This document shows, piece after piece, positions 11,993-23,857 of a stretch of DNA of 64,000 bases. Position numbers and translations under genes: made by a program. The DNA comes from Bryopsis sp. KO-2023 (taxonomy: Eukaryota; Chlorophyta; Ulvophyceae; Bryopsidales; Bryopsidaceae): the NCBI GenBank assembly GCA_030272585.1, contig BSYQ01000005.1, positions 6,603,501 to 6,667,500 on the forward strand. The letters are read 5' to 3'. How positions within the stretch are numbered: position 1 is the first letter of the stretch; each line of letters starts with the position of its first letter. Below the pieces are notes generated by a model. The model was not told the origin of the DNA. It searched no databases and saw only the letters and a list, made by a program, of their open reading frames with translations.

Positions 11993-14728
11993 TCAACCAG
12001 TTGCTTCTATGTTTACTGTCTGACCCCTTGGAACGTACTTCCCATATCGCTTAAATTTCTTGCGAAATGAGCGTTTCCTACTGAATGCACCCTCTATCGG
12101 AACACCCTGGGACATCGACAGCTTGATCGCCTCCACAAGGTCCCGATTTTCCTTTGAAAACAACGAGGTTACCTTACCCTCTGCCCCAGCCCTGCCAGTC
12201 CTTCCCACTCTGTGCAAAAAGTCAATAGCTGATGACGCAAAGTCAGCTTGTATCACATGGGTTACATTCGGGACATCCAGCCCTCTGGAAGCCGCATCAG
12301 TGCACACCATTATTTTGTCAGGATTCGTTCGGAACATCTGCAAGCTTTTCTGAGCATCATCATGCCTGAGTTTGCTGTGGTATAAAACGGCATCAACACC
12401 TCGACTTGAAATCAACTCTTGTATTTGCCCAGCAGCGATCGAGTCTTTTGCAAACACCAGCGTTCGGCCACCACCGCTATCCTCCAAAGCTCGGAACAAA
12501 GCTATCCGTGGGTCTGACTCGGACACATCTACCCATTGATGATCCACAGTGCTGATGGTCTTATGTAATCCGGAGCTGGTCACCCACTCGATATCAGGGC
12601 AAACACTGCGAATGTCAGTGGCCACATTTTTCTTGGCTTCCGAGGGGACAGTGGCTGCCACGAAGATGTATTGCCGGTGCCAGGGGGGCCGCCCTTCAGG
12701 CCTGTTCCCTTTCGCCTTGAATTGTTCAATTGCGTTTTTGGCAGCTTCTTGTTCCGGTTGAAATCCTTCCTCCAGCATCTGTTGAATTCCACCTGATATC
12801 ATGCACACAACAAGATCAGAACTACAAGCATTTAGGCCGATCCCTGGAAAAGGTGATTTTTAAAATCCTGCTTGATGGACACCTTTTTCACACGGTTTCT
12901 TCACAGGCAGGCAGGGGCTGATGCTCCTTACCAAGAAGGCTTTTCTTGGTGGTTGGAAAAAGGTTTTTGCTTGCTCCACAGGGAAAGTACAGATCCAAGG
13001 GTGTTTTTTTGTGTATAGTGAACATATTTTATTTTCGGGACTGACCTTTTACCGCGGCTCTCTTAAGGTGTCTTGGGAGGGCACCCACTTCATCCTCCGA
13101 CATTCCCAAGGCATATGACAAGTAATCATAAGCCGTATTGCGCTCATCTATTCGAAACAACTGCAAAAAAAAAAGAGAAACAAAAAAAGTATTCACTAGT
13201 GAAGGAAACGCTGTACTCAAGTAAGTGTCTTTCATTGAGCATAAACCTTCTTTGCAAACTGTTGATTCTTGATGCATGCTTGTTCTTCACCCGAGGGGAG
13301 CCTTGGGACAGACCTGACAAAAAACTGCCCTTCTGAGAAATAGTTGCCCAACACGCTGACTCACAAAGCAAAAAGTCCAAAATCCCAGACGTACATATGT
13401 GTGTTCTACAAAGAGTGACAATCACCTCGACTATTTTTTGCAGTTTCGAACAGTAGCCCCCAGTCATCAACATGTCAGCTTCATCCACCACCAAATGCCC
13501 CACCCCTGCAATCCAGTCCATCGCAAAATCTTTGTCCAAATCTCGAAGGGTGGACAGCAGCCCCGCTGGTGTAGCCACCACCACATCCGGCCTTCTGGAA
13601 GCTTCCGTCATCGCTTGATAGACCATCATTGTAGTTGCCAAGGAAGTCCCATCGGGGGTGGTCAGAGCATCAGCCACCGATTTGACTTGATTGCACAGAG
13701 TTCCATTGGGACAAAGAACCACGGCGAAGCTCCGGATTGCCCTAAAATGCTAGATGCATTGTTTATCTATATTTTTCTGTGGGTTGCGACATCCACACCT
13801 GAGCCTTTTTTTTGTCACTAATGGTGGTTGTAACGATTTCTGATGGCAAAGGATTGGGTGGCAACCGAACATCATGATGAAGAAAGCCGCGCTAGGCAAC
13901 TTTTTCTTTTTGATTCTAACACTAACCTCACCTCACACTCTTGTTCTCTTCATCTGCTTTCCTTTTTTGCTGTACAAGTTTTGACAGGAGTGGAGCCAAA
14001 TATGTGATGGTCTTTCCACTGCCAGTCTCAGCAGCCACTAGAACATCCTTGCCCTCGGCAATTTTAGGGACCCCGATCGCCTGATTTTCAACACAAGCGA
14101 TTTTGGTTCTTTTTTCCCGAGTTCTCTAGAAAAGATAGGAAACATGATGATGACTATCCCAAATTCAACTCATGAAATTCATTGAACCCATGATCGATTT
14201 TTTTCCCTTCCACAGAATTTCTGATGTTGGCTTCACTCACAACTCTAACGAGGAAAAGTGGACGCTTCTGGTTGTGGTGGATCTGTCTATACCAGCGCGG
14301 TTCTGAAAACGATCAACGTCTCGATACGCGTCGTTGATAGGCTGCCACAACCTCACCAGAATCTACCAAGGAAACGAGAAACGAACCTGAACTTTCGCCG
14401 GTCTTTCGAACCCAGCTCTGAGGAGAGCGTCCGCCACCGCCGTGTCGATCCCCAACGACTCGAAAGATGTCGAGGTTTCCGCCAGAAACTCTCGATGAGG
14501 GGTTGCTCCAGGAACTATGACGACCTTGCGGCGGCCGTCGAGTGGGCGAGGTTCCTCTGTTGACAGAAACCTGCGTCCTGAGCGGAAAAGGCCTGGAAAA
14601 CTGGCGAACGACAAACTCTCCGGTCGGCATCTTGTGGAAGGAGTGGACGCACACAGAACGCCGCCACTGTTCCTCGATAGTCGCCCCACTCGAAAACAGC
14701 TAGCGACACCCGTTTTCAGCAGCGACAT
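11993..14728 (-). CDS. DEAD-box RNA helicase, organelle-targeted (RH22-like)
   Basis: ATP-dependent RNA helicase, probably of plastid (or mitochondrial) RNA or ribosome maturation. Exons: 14387-14728, 13932-14080, 13426-13741, 13046-13160 and 11993-12792, phase-consistent, 573 aa. The N-terminus is Ser/Arg-rich and acid-poor (MSLLKTGVASCFRVGRLSRN), a likely transit peptide. Motifs in order: Q-motif region GFERPAKVQ, Walker A AETGSGKT, motif Ib-like VVVATPAGLL, DEAD in VVDEADMLM, motif III as VAATVPSE, motif IV TLVFAKD, motif V VCTDAASRGLDV, motif VI HRVGRTGRAG. Motif III reads AAT instead of SAT and the DEAD box is followed by MLM; both recall plant RH22-type plastid helicases. The basic C-terminal tail (FRKKFKRYGKY) may bind RNA. 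The Q motif is two residues shorter than usual at the 14387/14080 splice, so that acceptor may be off by a few bases. Confidence 0.93.
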
Positions 14729-14949
14729 CTGGAATCACTTGGGCTTGACGGCTTTTGCATGGGCTCTCTGCAATGCGCGTTTTTACCCAATGTCTGACCA
14801 TTTTTGCCAAAGGAGTTTCTGTCCTGTGTTGGCGCCGACAGCGTCATCCTGTCACACCACAATGTGTCGATATTTTTCTTGATCACACTCCTGCCTTTAC
14901 CCACCATTCGCCGCCATCTCCTTCCTTTCAACCTTCGATTTCGCTCTAG

Positions 14950-16718
14950 GGTGTAAAATCAGGGTGCGAAAATCAAATGCGGTGTCAGAATCTGATGTGG
15001 GTATCTCAGAAGTTTATTTGGAGACCGACAGGGGGTTCTCTGAGAAAAAGGCTGCTCTGTCGCGAGGCCAAAAAAGGGCACAATAAGCATGGTGGCAAAA
15101 AGCAATTCAACCAGAGCGAATTGGAAAAAATAGAAATTGATGCTGCAAGAGAAGTTGAGCAGTGAGTCTTGGGTACGATCAATCAGCAGCCACTTTGATC
15201 TCTTACAAAACAATCTTGAGGCGATCATAACTACAGAATTGAAACATAACATGCAGGCTTGAAAATCATGGAGACGTGCATGGCTGTGTTTGCTGGGATG
15301 TCAATTTGGGATCTTATTAGGATGAAGATCCTCAAGTTGTGACTTTGACTAGTTTTTATGGATCCATAAATCTAATTTGGTTTTGATTTGACTTAGTAAA
15401 TTGCGCTCTACACTGATTTCAATCTGTGGAAATGTCTGTCTTCTTTTAGGCGGAACAAACGTAATGAGGATGTGCAATCAGCCACGAATGTTGCATTACG
15501 ATTTCTATCATTCCAAATGAGAAGTGCAAAAGTTTTGAGATCAAAGCTAATTGACAAAGAGATACCGCCGGATCTGGCAGATGAAGCCATAACAAGACTA
15601 CAAGAGATGGTATGCCACAGCCCTCACACATGCTTTTTCAGGATTCCTTTTGGAAACATGTCGTTCTTTGTTTTTGAAGGGGCCAGAGATTAAATGTTGT
15701 GTTGGTGCCACAGTCAAGGTTCCATTTTGGAATACAAGAAGCGGCACCATCATCCTGAGAGTTCACTGTTTCTTTGTGAAAGGGTCTTCAGAGTGATAGG
15801 GAGTTTGCTGATGGATTTGCTCGAGGGAAATGGAGGCAATCACGCTGGTCGCCTTCAAAAATCAAATCGGTGTGAATTTTTGTGCCTGCCCTACAGCAGT
15901 TGTGTTGGAATACCTTGTTTCCAGCTGAGTGTTTTGGGGGGCAAGACTTGGACCTGTCTGACATAGGAACTGAAATATAGACATGGGCTGAGTGATGAAG
16001 ATATTGATTATGGCTTGAGGGTGCCATTTCAAGAGGATAATTCGTCTGGCAGCGAATTTGACGATTCTGATGATTTGAAGCCATTTGATTCCAGCTGTTT
16101 GGGAGAAGGTATAAAAATGTAGCACTGACTTGTTCCATCACAAAAAACCTCTTCAATATAGATTGGTCAAACCAAATCCGCCTATTCTGGTGAGTCCAAA
16201 ACACTTTCACCTCATCCCATCCTGAGAACTGATCGTCGCTTTTCTTTGAGCTTTTTCTTTGTAGTTCCGGCCCACTGGCTGCCAATTTTGATCAGACCCT
16301 AAGTTTTCTTGCCGCTTGTTAATCAAAGGCGCATTGATGGACTTGGTAGCTACCTGCAAATGCCGTATTGAAATGGACCCTAAACTTCCTGCTGAAACCC
16401 ACAGGTGGGGGTGACTTCTGAGATTCGATCCTGAATCAATCATTGTTCACTCTTGTTCGGATCATGCGAACCTTCATCCAGTCGAAAGATCTGAGATGGT
16501 TGTGTAGTGTTCTCCTAGGTCCAAAATATTGGCTTGTATAATATTTGTGACTTGGTAAAAACACTGCTCTGGAAACTTTAGGTCATTTGTCTTTTCTTTT
16601 TTGCAGTAACATGTCTGTTTTGCTGATCAGGCGGAGATTGATAGGATGGCTGCAACGTCGTGGATATGATTGGGACACAGTCAAGAAAGTCCTAGAGCAA
16701 CTCAGGCTTGGGTTTTGA
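14950..16718 (+). CDS. recX: RecX-family regulator of RecA (organellar)
   Basis: RecX proteins bind RecA filaments and modulate recombination; in plants they pair with organellar RecA. Supported exons: 14950-15162, 15450-15609, 15783-15869, 15967-16020, 16036-16108, a short exon near 16161-16188, one ending at 16404, and 16631-16718. Read in order they give the RecX helical repeats: VALRFLSFQMRSAKVLRSKL, then GLQSDREFADGFARGKW, KYRHGLSDEDIDYGLR, and the C-terminal RRLIGWLQRRGYDWDTVKKV. Most junctions are in phase. The start of the exon ending 16404 and the first exon (a transit peptide somewhere in 14755-14949) are unresolved. An acidic Ser/Asp insert (SSGSEFDDSDD) interrupts the second and third repeats. 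It is convergent with the gene at 16967. Confidence 0.8.
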
Positions 16719-16966
16719 TGAGGATTCTTTTCATCGTTCAGAAGAATCACTCCTATCTGTCTAACCCCGGTTCACCAAGATTCTTCCAAGTCGTCTCCCT
16801 CTGCAAAAAGCCTACGAGTTCTTCAAAGCTTTGTCCCCACTCTAGATATCGTCATCAACATGTCAAATCTGGCTCCATCGTCCTTACAGGACGCAGTCAA
16901 CTTGCAAGAGTCGATAGATTCAACCATGCTTTGCCCCGATAACGCCACAATGACAAGGCGACAGTT

Positions 16967-19405
16967 TCACAAACCCTCGATCACTTTGTCATAGATACAG
17001 TTGTCTTCCAAAGCACATGCAACGAGTCGCACCAAGACAGCAGGATCGAGCTTCCAGAAATCATCTTGCGATTGGCGCAACTCGGCAAGTCGATTCCACG
17101 GTCTTTCTGCGGGTGTGGTGATGTATCGCCCCAGCAAGTGGGCTAGCGTGGAGAAGCTGTCAGTCTCGCCTTCTGTGATCTCAAGCCCAGTGATCAAAAC
17201 CGTCAAAAAATCTGAAAAGATGGAGACATATCTTTAAGTTCGAACGCCTGCAAGAGGAAGAGATACCAGTGCTCACAGAATAGCTGTTGAGTCTGTATGA
17301 TCTCGTTCGGTTACCCTGTGGAGTGTAGCTCTTCAAAGCAAGATCGACGAAAACGCTGCATTCCAGCAATGTTGAGAAGGCAGCCCGCCGGACTTCAACA
17401 TCTCTGTGAGCAAGTTCACACAGCCTGATCATGCATCCACCACACTCGCTCTTTATTGGAGAAAACGCCCCGCGAAACACAAATACTTTCCGCCCCACCT
17501 ATCTCTGATTTTGAACAGCAGCAGTGTGGTGATTTCCTCGCACAAGCTGGAGTCCTTCTCACCCACCAGTGACATTGATGGCACAAGTCCAATTGCAGCG
17601 CGACGGATCCTAACAGATGCATCTCTTTGAAGGGTGAACAGGACAATATCTACACACCACTCGGGCCAGGGGAGAGCCCCACTAGCATCGCCTGCATTCT
17701 CCACGAGCTGGCTGACCCCTACGAACGGAATCTCTATCACCAGCCGAATGAACGAAAAGAAGCCAGAGCCGAACACGCCAATGTTTATTTGTATGGACTT
17801 GTAAAGCCCTTTTTCCAGAATAACTCTCATACCCGAAATTCCTTCTAGGCGCACTTCGAGTCCAAAATTGTTTTCCGGTTTGAGGACCTCACAACATCCT
17901 TCGATACTTGACGCAGCGTTATGGGAAAAACAGCACAAGAAAACTTGGAACGCCAGACGAATATCTGTGGGAGCCACAAACCCGCTTGCCGCGATTCACA
18001 GAGCAAATATATCACCGTCACAGTGGGCTGCAAAGGCGGCTTTGAAATTGACACCCCATTCAAAAAGAGGGCGAATGTAGAGAGGACACTTTGTAGCGAT
18101 ATTGTGAACATAACCAGGTCGACATTGACCTCGGTGGAGTGCGCTACCAGACTTCGAATCCGCGCGGATCATCCCGAGCAGGGCGTGTATCACTTGTCGC
18201 TCCATTCCGTCAATCGCCAAAACCTGGCTCATGCGCTGCATGTTTTCGCTGGAAAGAGCCTCGTCGTTAAGCTTAATAGCACTCATAAGACCCCCCAAAG
18301 AAGCAATGTAGCAAGATTCCCAGACCGCCAGGCACCGAGACGGGCGACAACGAAGCTCTTTGACATCAAGAAGAAACTGCGACAATTGTCCGTTCTGAGT
18401 TCTGGACTTCTCATCTCTGCGAACAACTTGAATCAAAAATGATGCAACAACAGTATATTTATGATTGTGTTCTGTAGCTTTTACCTTCTGCCCAAGCTTG
18501 GATATTTCTATGTTGCATTTGGACATGATCCTGCTTCCCAGCTGTGGCAGACATTCATTTCAATTCAATGTTGAGTATCGAATACTTTACAAAAAGCAGC
18601 AGTGGCTCATGCAATGAAAGATTCATTATCAGAAAGAGGGCGGTTCTTTTGCAACAGGTTACCTGAAGGCAATCAAATACTGCCTCAAAGGCATGCATGC
18701 ACACTCGGCCAACCTCTGCATCGGCGCCAAGAAGAAGTGCTGCCCACTCCCTTGCTTGTCGACTCGAGCCTCCTTCCTTAGACAGCATTCGATGAACGCA
18801 CATGCGAATAGCCCCCTTGTGATTCCGCGTCTCGAGTTCTCCATGCTCATCCAACCACTGCATAAAGTCGTCCAGCATCGGTTTCATTCTATCGAGAATT
18901 CGGATATGCCTCGATGGATCGATGCGCTCGTCTCTTGGCGCCACTGAGCATCGGCTGCCGTCATGTAGTACTTTCTGCCGCCCGCTCCCGCACATCATGT
19001 CTCTGATCTGTTCAGAAACTCGGCTCATTTTCTCTGTGATGATAGTGTCGCTCGTCGAGGCGGCGGCGATTTGGTCCAACGCGAGCTCGATCTCCGGCCA
19101 AGCCTCCTTCAGCCATTTGAATGCTTGCTCCGTGAGCGCAACTCTTTCGAATAAGGCCAAATGTTGCGAATACGCGAATCGACGGAGTTCCTCTGCCTGG
19201 GATGGAAATTCTGCACAGTATTGCGGCATGTGTGAGTAGGTGGCGTGGTCGGCCGATAGAAGAGCTCCAGGAAGGGCTGAGTTCTACCGTCAGCATAGGA
19301 CGACAGGATTCGGGAGAGCTCTCTTAGTGCTGCCTTTGGCTCCGTTTCTTGTTGGCGTAGGACGAAATCGACGTCGCTGCGAATGGCTGTCCCGATTTCT
19401 TCCAT
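16967..19405 (-). CDS. Helical-repeat (HEAT/ARM-like) protein, family unassigned
   Basis: I do not recognise the family. Phase-consistent first exons: 19288-19405, 18663-19210 (intron of 77 bp), 18487-18532. They encode an amphipathic, Leu/Ala-rich chain (ALRELSRILSSYADEFPSQ, FAYSQHLALFERVALTEQ). Further blocks at about 18000-18420, 17480-17880, 17400-17460 and 16967-17206 show HEAT-like helices (ASVRIRRAAIGLVPSM; DVEVRRAAFSTLLECSV; LVRLVACALEDNCIYDKVI). Such solenoids occur in condensin, cohesin, TTI and Integrator subunits, but nothing specific lets me choose. Two overlapping frames are open around 18100-18420, and the phase from exon 3 leads to a stop at a G run near 18284-18289, so the middle of the model is uncertain. 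The last stop is at 16967-16969. Confidence 0.6.
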
Positions 19406-20178
19406 TCTTCCAGAACGTTTGTTTGCGAGTGTAACGGTTTTCTGGAAAGGGGTGAGACACGTTTTATACAAGAAAAGGCGACCTCGTCAGCCGCCCAATC
19501 AGTGCATCAATTTCGAAACTATGACATGAGTGCATAAAACGTGGGGATGTTTGAATCCGTTTCGATGTGCACACTACTGCGAATTATTGTGGTGGATTTC
19601 AGCGAACCAACGTGTTGTGGTATCTGGAATCCGACATCTGTTTACACTTGAGTAGGACTGTGGCTGTACACCTAGGGGCTTCCAACATTTTGTGGTGGAT
19701 GTCGAGATTATTAGTGAAACGAGAACTGGGTAGAACGATTGGAATGGATAAGCAAGAGATATTTTGTACAATTTCAGAAGTGTCCACCAAACCCATCAAA
19801 ATCCTTGAATGTCCCCTGGTGATCGATCGTTTGCAATCCCAAATAAACTGCTGCAATGACCCCTCATCTTCACAATTCATTTTTCACTCGTACGGATTGC
19901 ACCTCTCTTCAACTGTTCCAAAGAGATCTTCATAGCCAAGTTGTTGTAACATGATTTCAACATGATTGTCAACCACAGAGTTCTATAACAACTTTGTCCA
20001 TGTGGAGCAAGGACTCCAACATTGACTCCCTTCCATTCCCCACACCTCCAACATAAAAAAAAAGAAACGAGCACAAAAACTATCCCTTTTAAAAGTTACC
20101 CTGCTGTGAAAAGAACACATTCTATCGTTAAGTTTCATTAAAATTAACATAAATAATGTTATGTAACTGTGCACAGAA
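19406..20178. other. Intergenic, no gene seen
   Basis: Holds the promoter side of the helical-repeat gene and the 3' side of the plastid-type gene. The open frames are short, on both strands, and show no conserved motif. Confidence 0.4.
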
Positions 20179-20745
20179 CTAAGGTGAAGGGGTCAAACTG
20201 CCACTGGTCAGGAAACCAGACATCCACAGAGCAATTGCTGTGACTATCGACAGCCATACCAAACCTCTGTTGTTTTCTTCGTTGATATCTTGAGCATTGA
20301 ACTCTTTGATAGCATTTTCTTGATCCTCGATGCTCTGAGTAACTATCATTCCCTCCCCACCTTCCTTGTCCTCTTTCCCACCATCACGGACCCCAGAAAT
20401 TCTGATGAAAATTTCCCAAACCACCAAAATACCAACAACAAAGATGATAGCAGTTTCCCAAGGAAAATCTTGGAGGGCTTCGTCTTTTGCCAGCACCACA
20501 TCTCTCTGAGTGAGAGTGGGGAAAAGTTTTTGAGGAGGCGCGAAAATCGACTCAGGCCGATCGAACACCGTTTTAGGGACATCTATGAGAATTCCGAAAG
20601 GATCATTGGCTTGCACCACCCCGACGACGTTTCTCCTCAGACGCTTTGTGCCCAAAAACGGTCGGAATGCAACCTTGTCTTGCCGCCAGGTCGCGGAACA
20701 TCCCCATGCTTTGATAATGCATGTTTGTGGGTTGGTGGTCCACAT
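20179..20745 (-). CDS. Putative plastid membrane protein, two transmembrane helices
   Basis: Single-exon model of 188 aa, family not recognised. The first about 45 residues are basic and nearly acid-free up to RRNVVGVVQA, which looks like a plastid transit peptide with a VQA-type cleavage site. The mature part has two hydrophobic segments, AIIFVVGILVVWEIFI (about residues 96-113) and VWLSIVTAIALWMSGFL (about 162-180), separated by a very acidic/basic loop (GGKEDKEGGEGM). This arrangement fits a small thylakoid or envelope protein or assembly factor. The frame stays open without an ATG upstream of 20745, so an upstream exon is possible. The gene is divergent from TRAPPC3 with a 193-bp gap. Membrane topology is seen; plastid location is inferred. 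Confidence 0.6.
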   Translation of the reverse strand: MWTTNPQTCIIKAWGCSATWRQDKVAFRPFLGTKRLRRNVVGVVQANDPFGILIDVPKTVFDRPESIFAPPQKLFPTLTQRDVVLAKDEALQDFPWETAIIFVVGILVVWEIFIRISGVRDGGKEDKEGGEGMIVTQSIEDQENAIKEFNAQDINEENNRGLVWLSIVTAIALWMSGFLTSGSLTPSP

Positions 20746-20938
20746 CCCGCCGAGCGGAAGAAGACGCCGAGAGCGACACTGTTCCAGATGGGATTGGATG
20801 ATGTATCGAATGTTTGATTGAACGTTTGTTGAACATTGTTATCGTCACCTTGTCACGCTCTGCGTGGAAAGGTAGTCCGCTGTTTCGCGTCTATTTTTTG
20901 GTTCTGTTGGGTGGTTTAGCTGTGGTAGTTCGATCAAC
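20746..20938. promoter_or_regulatory. Short bidirectional promoter region
   Basis: Only about 190 bp separate the start codons of the plastid-type membrane protein gene and TRAPPC3, so both promoters are probably shared or interleaved here. No TATA-like element is clear. Confidence 0.4.
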
Positions 20939-22519
20939 ATGAGACCTTCTTCTGGACGGACGGGCGTGCAGATCGAGCAAATCGTAGGTTCCTGGTTTCC
21001 TATTCCAAATTTGGGAAGAATAGGTGGGCTGTGTTTTTTTTGGCTCACAGTATCTGTGGGTTAGCACTTGCCAACTCCAAGATAAACCTATGTTAATTGA
21101 TGTGCTAGAGCTTCACTGGTAATCCCATTTTGTTCTTCCCATCTGTCTTCGATGCATAGAAAAATTCATGTAGGATCTGGGCCCTTCTTGGGATATTTAT
21201 CACCTAACTCAAAAAAAAAATCTTTGGTCATTGTTCTAAGTGTTTCTTTCTTTTTTTCTCAAACCAGAATGCAGAGATATTTACACTGACATATGGGGCC
21301 CTGGTGAGACAGCTGTTGATGGATTATGATGATCTTGAAGATGTCCACAAACAACTGGACAAAATGTGAGGCCATTCGCAACTTCAATGCTAATAGATTC
21401 TCCAAAACGTTTTCGACAACCACCACGGGGCAGTTTTTGTTGTGAGAAAATCCAATTCCTTGACGGATGGAAATTAGACTGTCCTCTACTTGGTGCCTTT
21501 TCTTCGAGACATTGGCAGTTTTTCTTCGATACATAAAGCCAGGTCCGGTGCGTTTCTCATTTAACAAGCAGTAAACCAACCACCCCCCTCCCTTGGCTGA
21601 AATCGTAGTTGACAACGAGAGAATTCCTCCAGGGGACACAACATCGGGATCCGCTTGATCGATGAATTCCTTTCAAAATCTCAAACCCCTCGATGCTCCA
21701 GCTTTCCAGAAACAGTTGCATGCGTGGCCAAACAAGGATTCACGATGTTCTTAAACATTCAAGCTGAGGTGAAGGACTGGAATGCTGAAGAAACGGAGTG
21801 CAGTTTGGTGAGCCAGTGTTTGCTTTGAATGTATGAAGGACTTTCTGGGATTTTTTTTTGGATAACTCCAGTACATCATATGACAGTCTCATTTAGCTCT
21901 TCCGGTGCAAATGAGTAATGTAGTAAATGATTTTGCCATGATGGCAATCAATATTCAATCGCTGCTCCTTATTTTGCTCGATATCTGATGTGCATGGATA
22001 AGTGTAGACTGGTACGAAACAATGTGCGTGTTTCATGTACTTGCATTAATTTTTTCCCCCCCTCACAAAATAGCTGATTCCTCGGATAGACACGACGTGT
22101 TTTTTTTTTTTTTTGTGGTCCAGGTGTTTGTCGAAAACCCATTAGCTGATTTTGCTGAGCTTCCATCGGAATACAAAGAATTGAGGTTTTCCCAGGTTTT
22201 GTGTGGTGTGATAAGAGGAGCTCTTGAAATGGTAAGTTTTTCAGCATATAAATCACTTGGAAGCAAAAAACGAATCTCTCGAGTGGCGTTGCCTCGTTAT
22301 TATTCCAGTGATATTCACCACAAGTCCAACAGAAAAAATTTCAGTGTCAGGTGTAGTCGTTTCTTGATTCACTTCTGTTTGCTGGCAATTTCTCAGGTGA
22401 ATATGGACGTGGAATGCGAGTTCCGGAAAGATATGCTCCAAGGTGCAGACTGTTACGAAATCAGAATGAAATTGATATCGAATGAACCAGAGCAATATCC
22501 TTTTAAAGATGATGACTAA
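20939..22519 (+). CDS. TRAPPC3: TRAPP complex subunit 3 (BET3)
   Basis: Core subunit of the TRAPP tethering complexes, which activate Rab1/Ypt1 in ER-Golgi transport and autophagy. Exons: 20939-20983, 21268-21365, 21633-21807, 22124-22231 and 22397-22519, all in phase, giving 182 aa, the usual length for BET3. Hallmarks: AEIFTLTYGALVRQL, DVHKQLDKMGHNIGIRLIDEF, the Cys that carries palmitate in the family probably at TPRCSSF, and the C-terminal ECEFRKDMLQG. Start at 20939 (MRPSSGRTGVQIEQI) was chosen because it is the only upstream ATG exon that joins in phase to NAEIFTL. The C-terminus has an unusual acidic ending (PFKDDD). Confidence 0.95.
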
Positions 22520-23857
22520 TTTAACAATTTTTTTCTGTTTTCGATAACTGGGTGGGGAGATGTCTTGAAAAGGGGCAGTTTTCAGGCTTTTTTTTATAGT
22601 GTATTGGGTGAGGGAGGGGGGCAACGTGTAATTATCAGAAATATTGATTGTCAGTGTTGAATGAGGATAGCCCCAAAACATATCCAAGCACTGGGGGTGG
22701 ATTGAATCTGGATGATTTTTTTTGCCCGTGGTAGGAGCAGTATGAAATCAATGTAATCAATGGCATGGATGGCCTGTGAAAAAGGAATTCCCACATCAAA
22801 GATACAATTCATCATTCATCGAAAACTTAAAGCAGATAGACGTGTACACTCGCACTTTTCTTCTCCTAACAGAACCCCAGTTTCCACAACACTTCCTCAT
22901 CCTGATTCCCTCGATAGAACACACACACACGCACCCCAAAGAATAAGTATTTGTCGCAATTTCTACATGAGCATCAATGAACTCATCAACCTGTCAATAA
23001 TGATTTACATGCTGAAGAAAGAATATGTACTATTTCTTTCCGTTGAAGGTTACTCAATAAAACCCCTGGACCCTAAACTGGACTTGTGGTGAGACTGGAT
23101 GTCAAATCCAGGTCAGCAAAGCAACACTCCATTCACCCATTAGCCAGACCTTTCTCACTTTTCTTACTTTTCTAACTTCCATTGACGTGATCTCCCTGCC
23201 CTCCGCCCCCCAAAAAGCCAAAACGAAATAAACGAACTGCAATAAGAATAATAAAAGCAGTGGAGGCTTCAAAACTTAGACAATCCTGGCCAGGCGCAGA
23301 GAAAAGATCTAAACAATATTCAAGTTTGTGTTGGCATCCCCGCCAGCATCAAACCACTTTTTTTCGATCAAAGAAACGAAAAAACAACAAATAAATAAAC
23401 AAGAAAATGGAAAACTAAAGCCTCTCCATTCAGAACTTGTGCAAACTCCCTGAACAGTTATTTCCCCCCCCTCTCCCTCCGAATATTGCATTTCTTTCTT
23501 TTTGGATATGCTTTCTGTTCTTGATTCATCCAAGTGTCGAAATGAAATTAAGCTCAACAAGAGAAAAACTGACACTGGGAGTTTGGTTGCCTCAGTTGAC
23601 ATTTGAAAGAAAAAAAAAGCGCAAAAGACAGACACACGACTACATATATTATCCCCCCTTTTCCCCAAACAATTCTCCCCCGTCCCTTGTTTTGCTTTTG
23701 GCTTGGTAAAACAGAACAATGGCCATTGCCATCAAATCCTTGCAGAACTTCCAGAAAAGACCACGGCTCCACGCACAGCTCCGATACATCACGTGCATGG
23801 GTCGGCCACATAAATATAAAAAGAAATCACATTTCTGAGAATGCATCTTGGTTATTG
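22520..23857. other. Convergent intergenic region
   Basis: Lies between the ends of TRAPPC3 (+) and the ankyrin-RING gene (-). Rich in C and A homopolymers. No coding signal; presumably the two 3' untranslated regions plus spacer. Confidence 0.4.
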
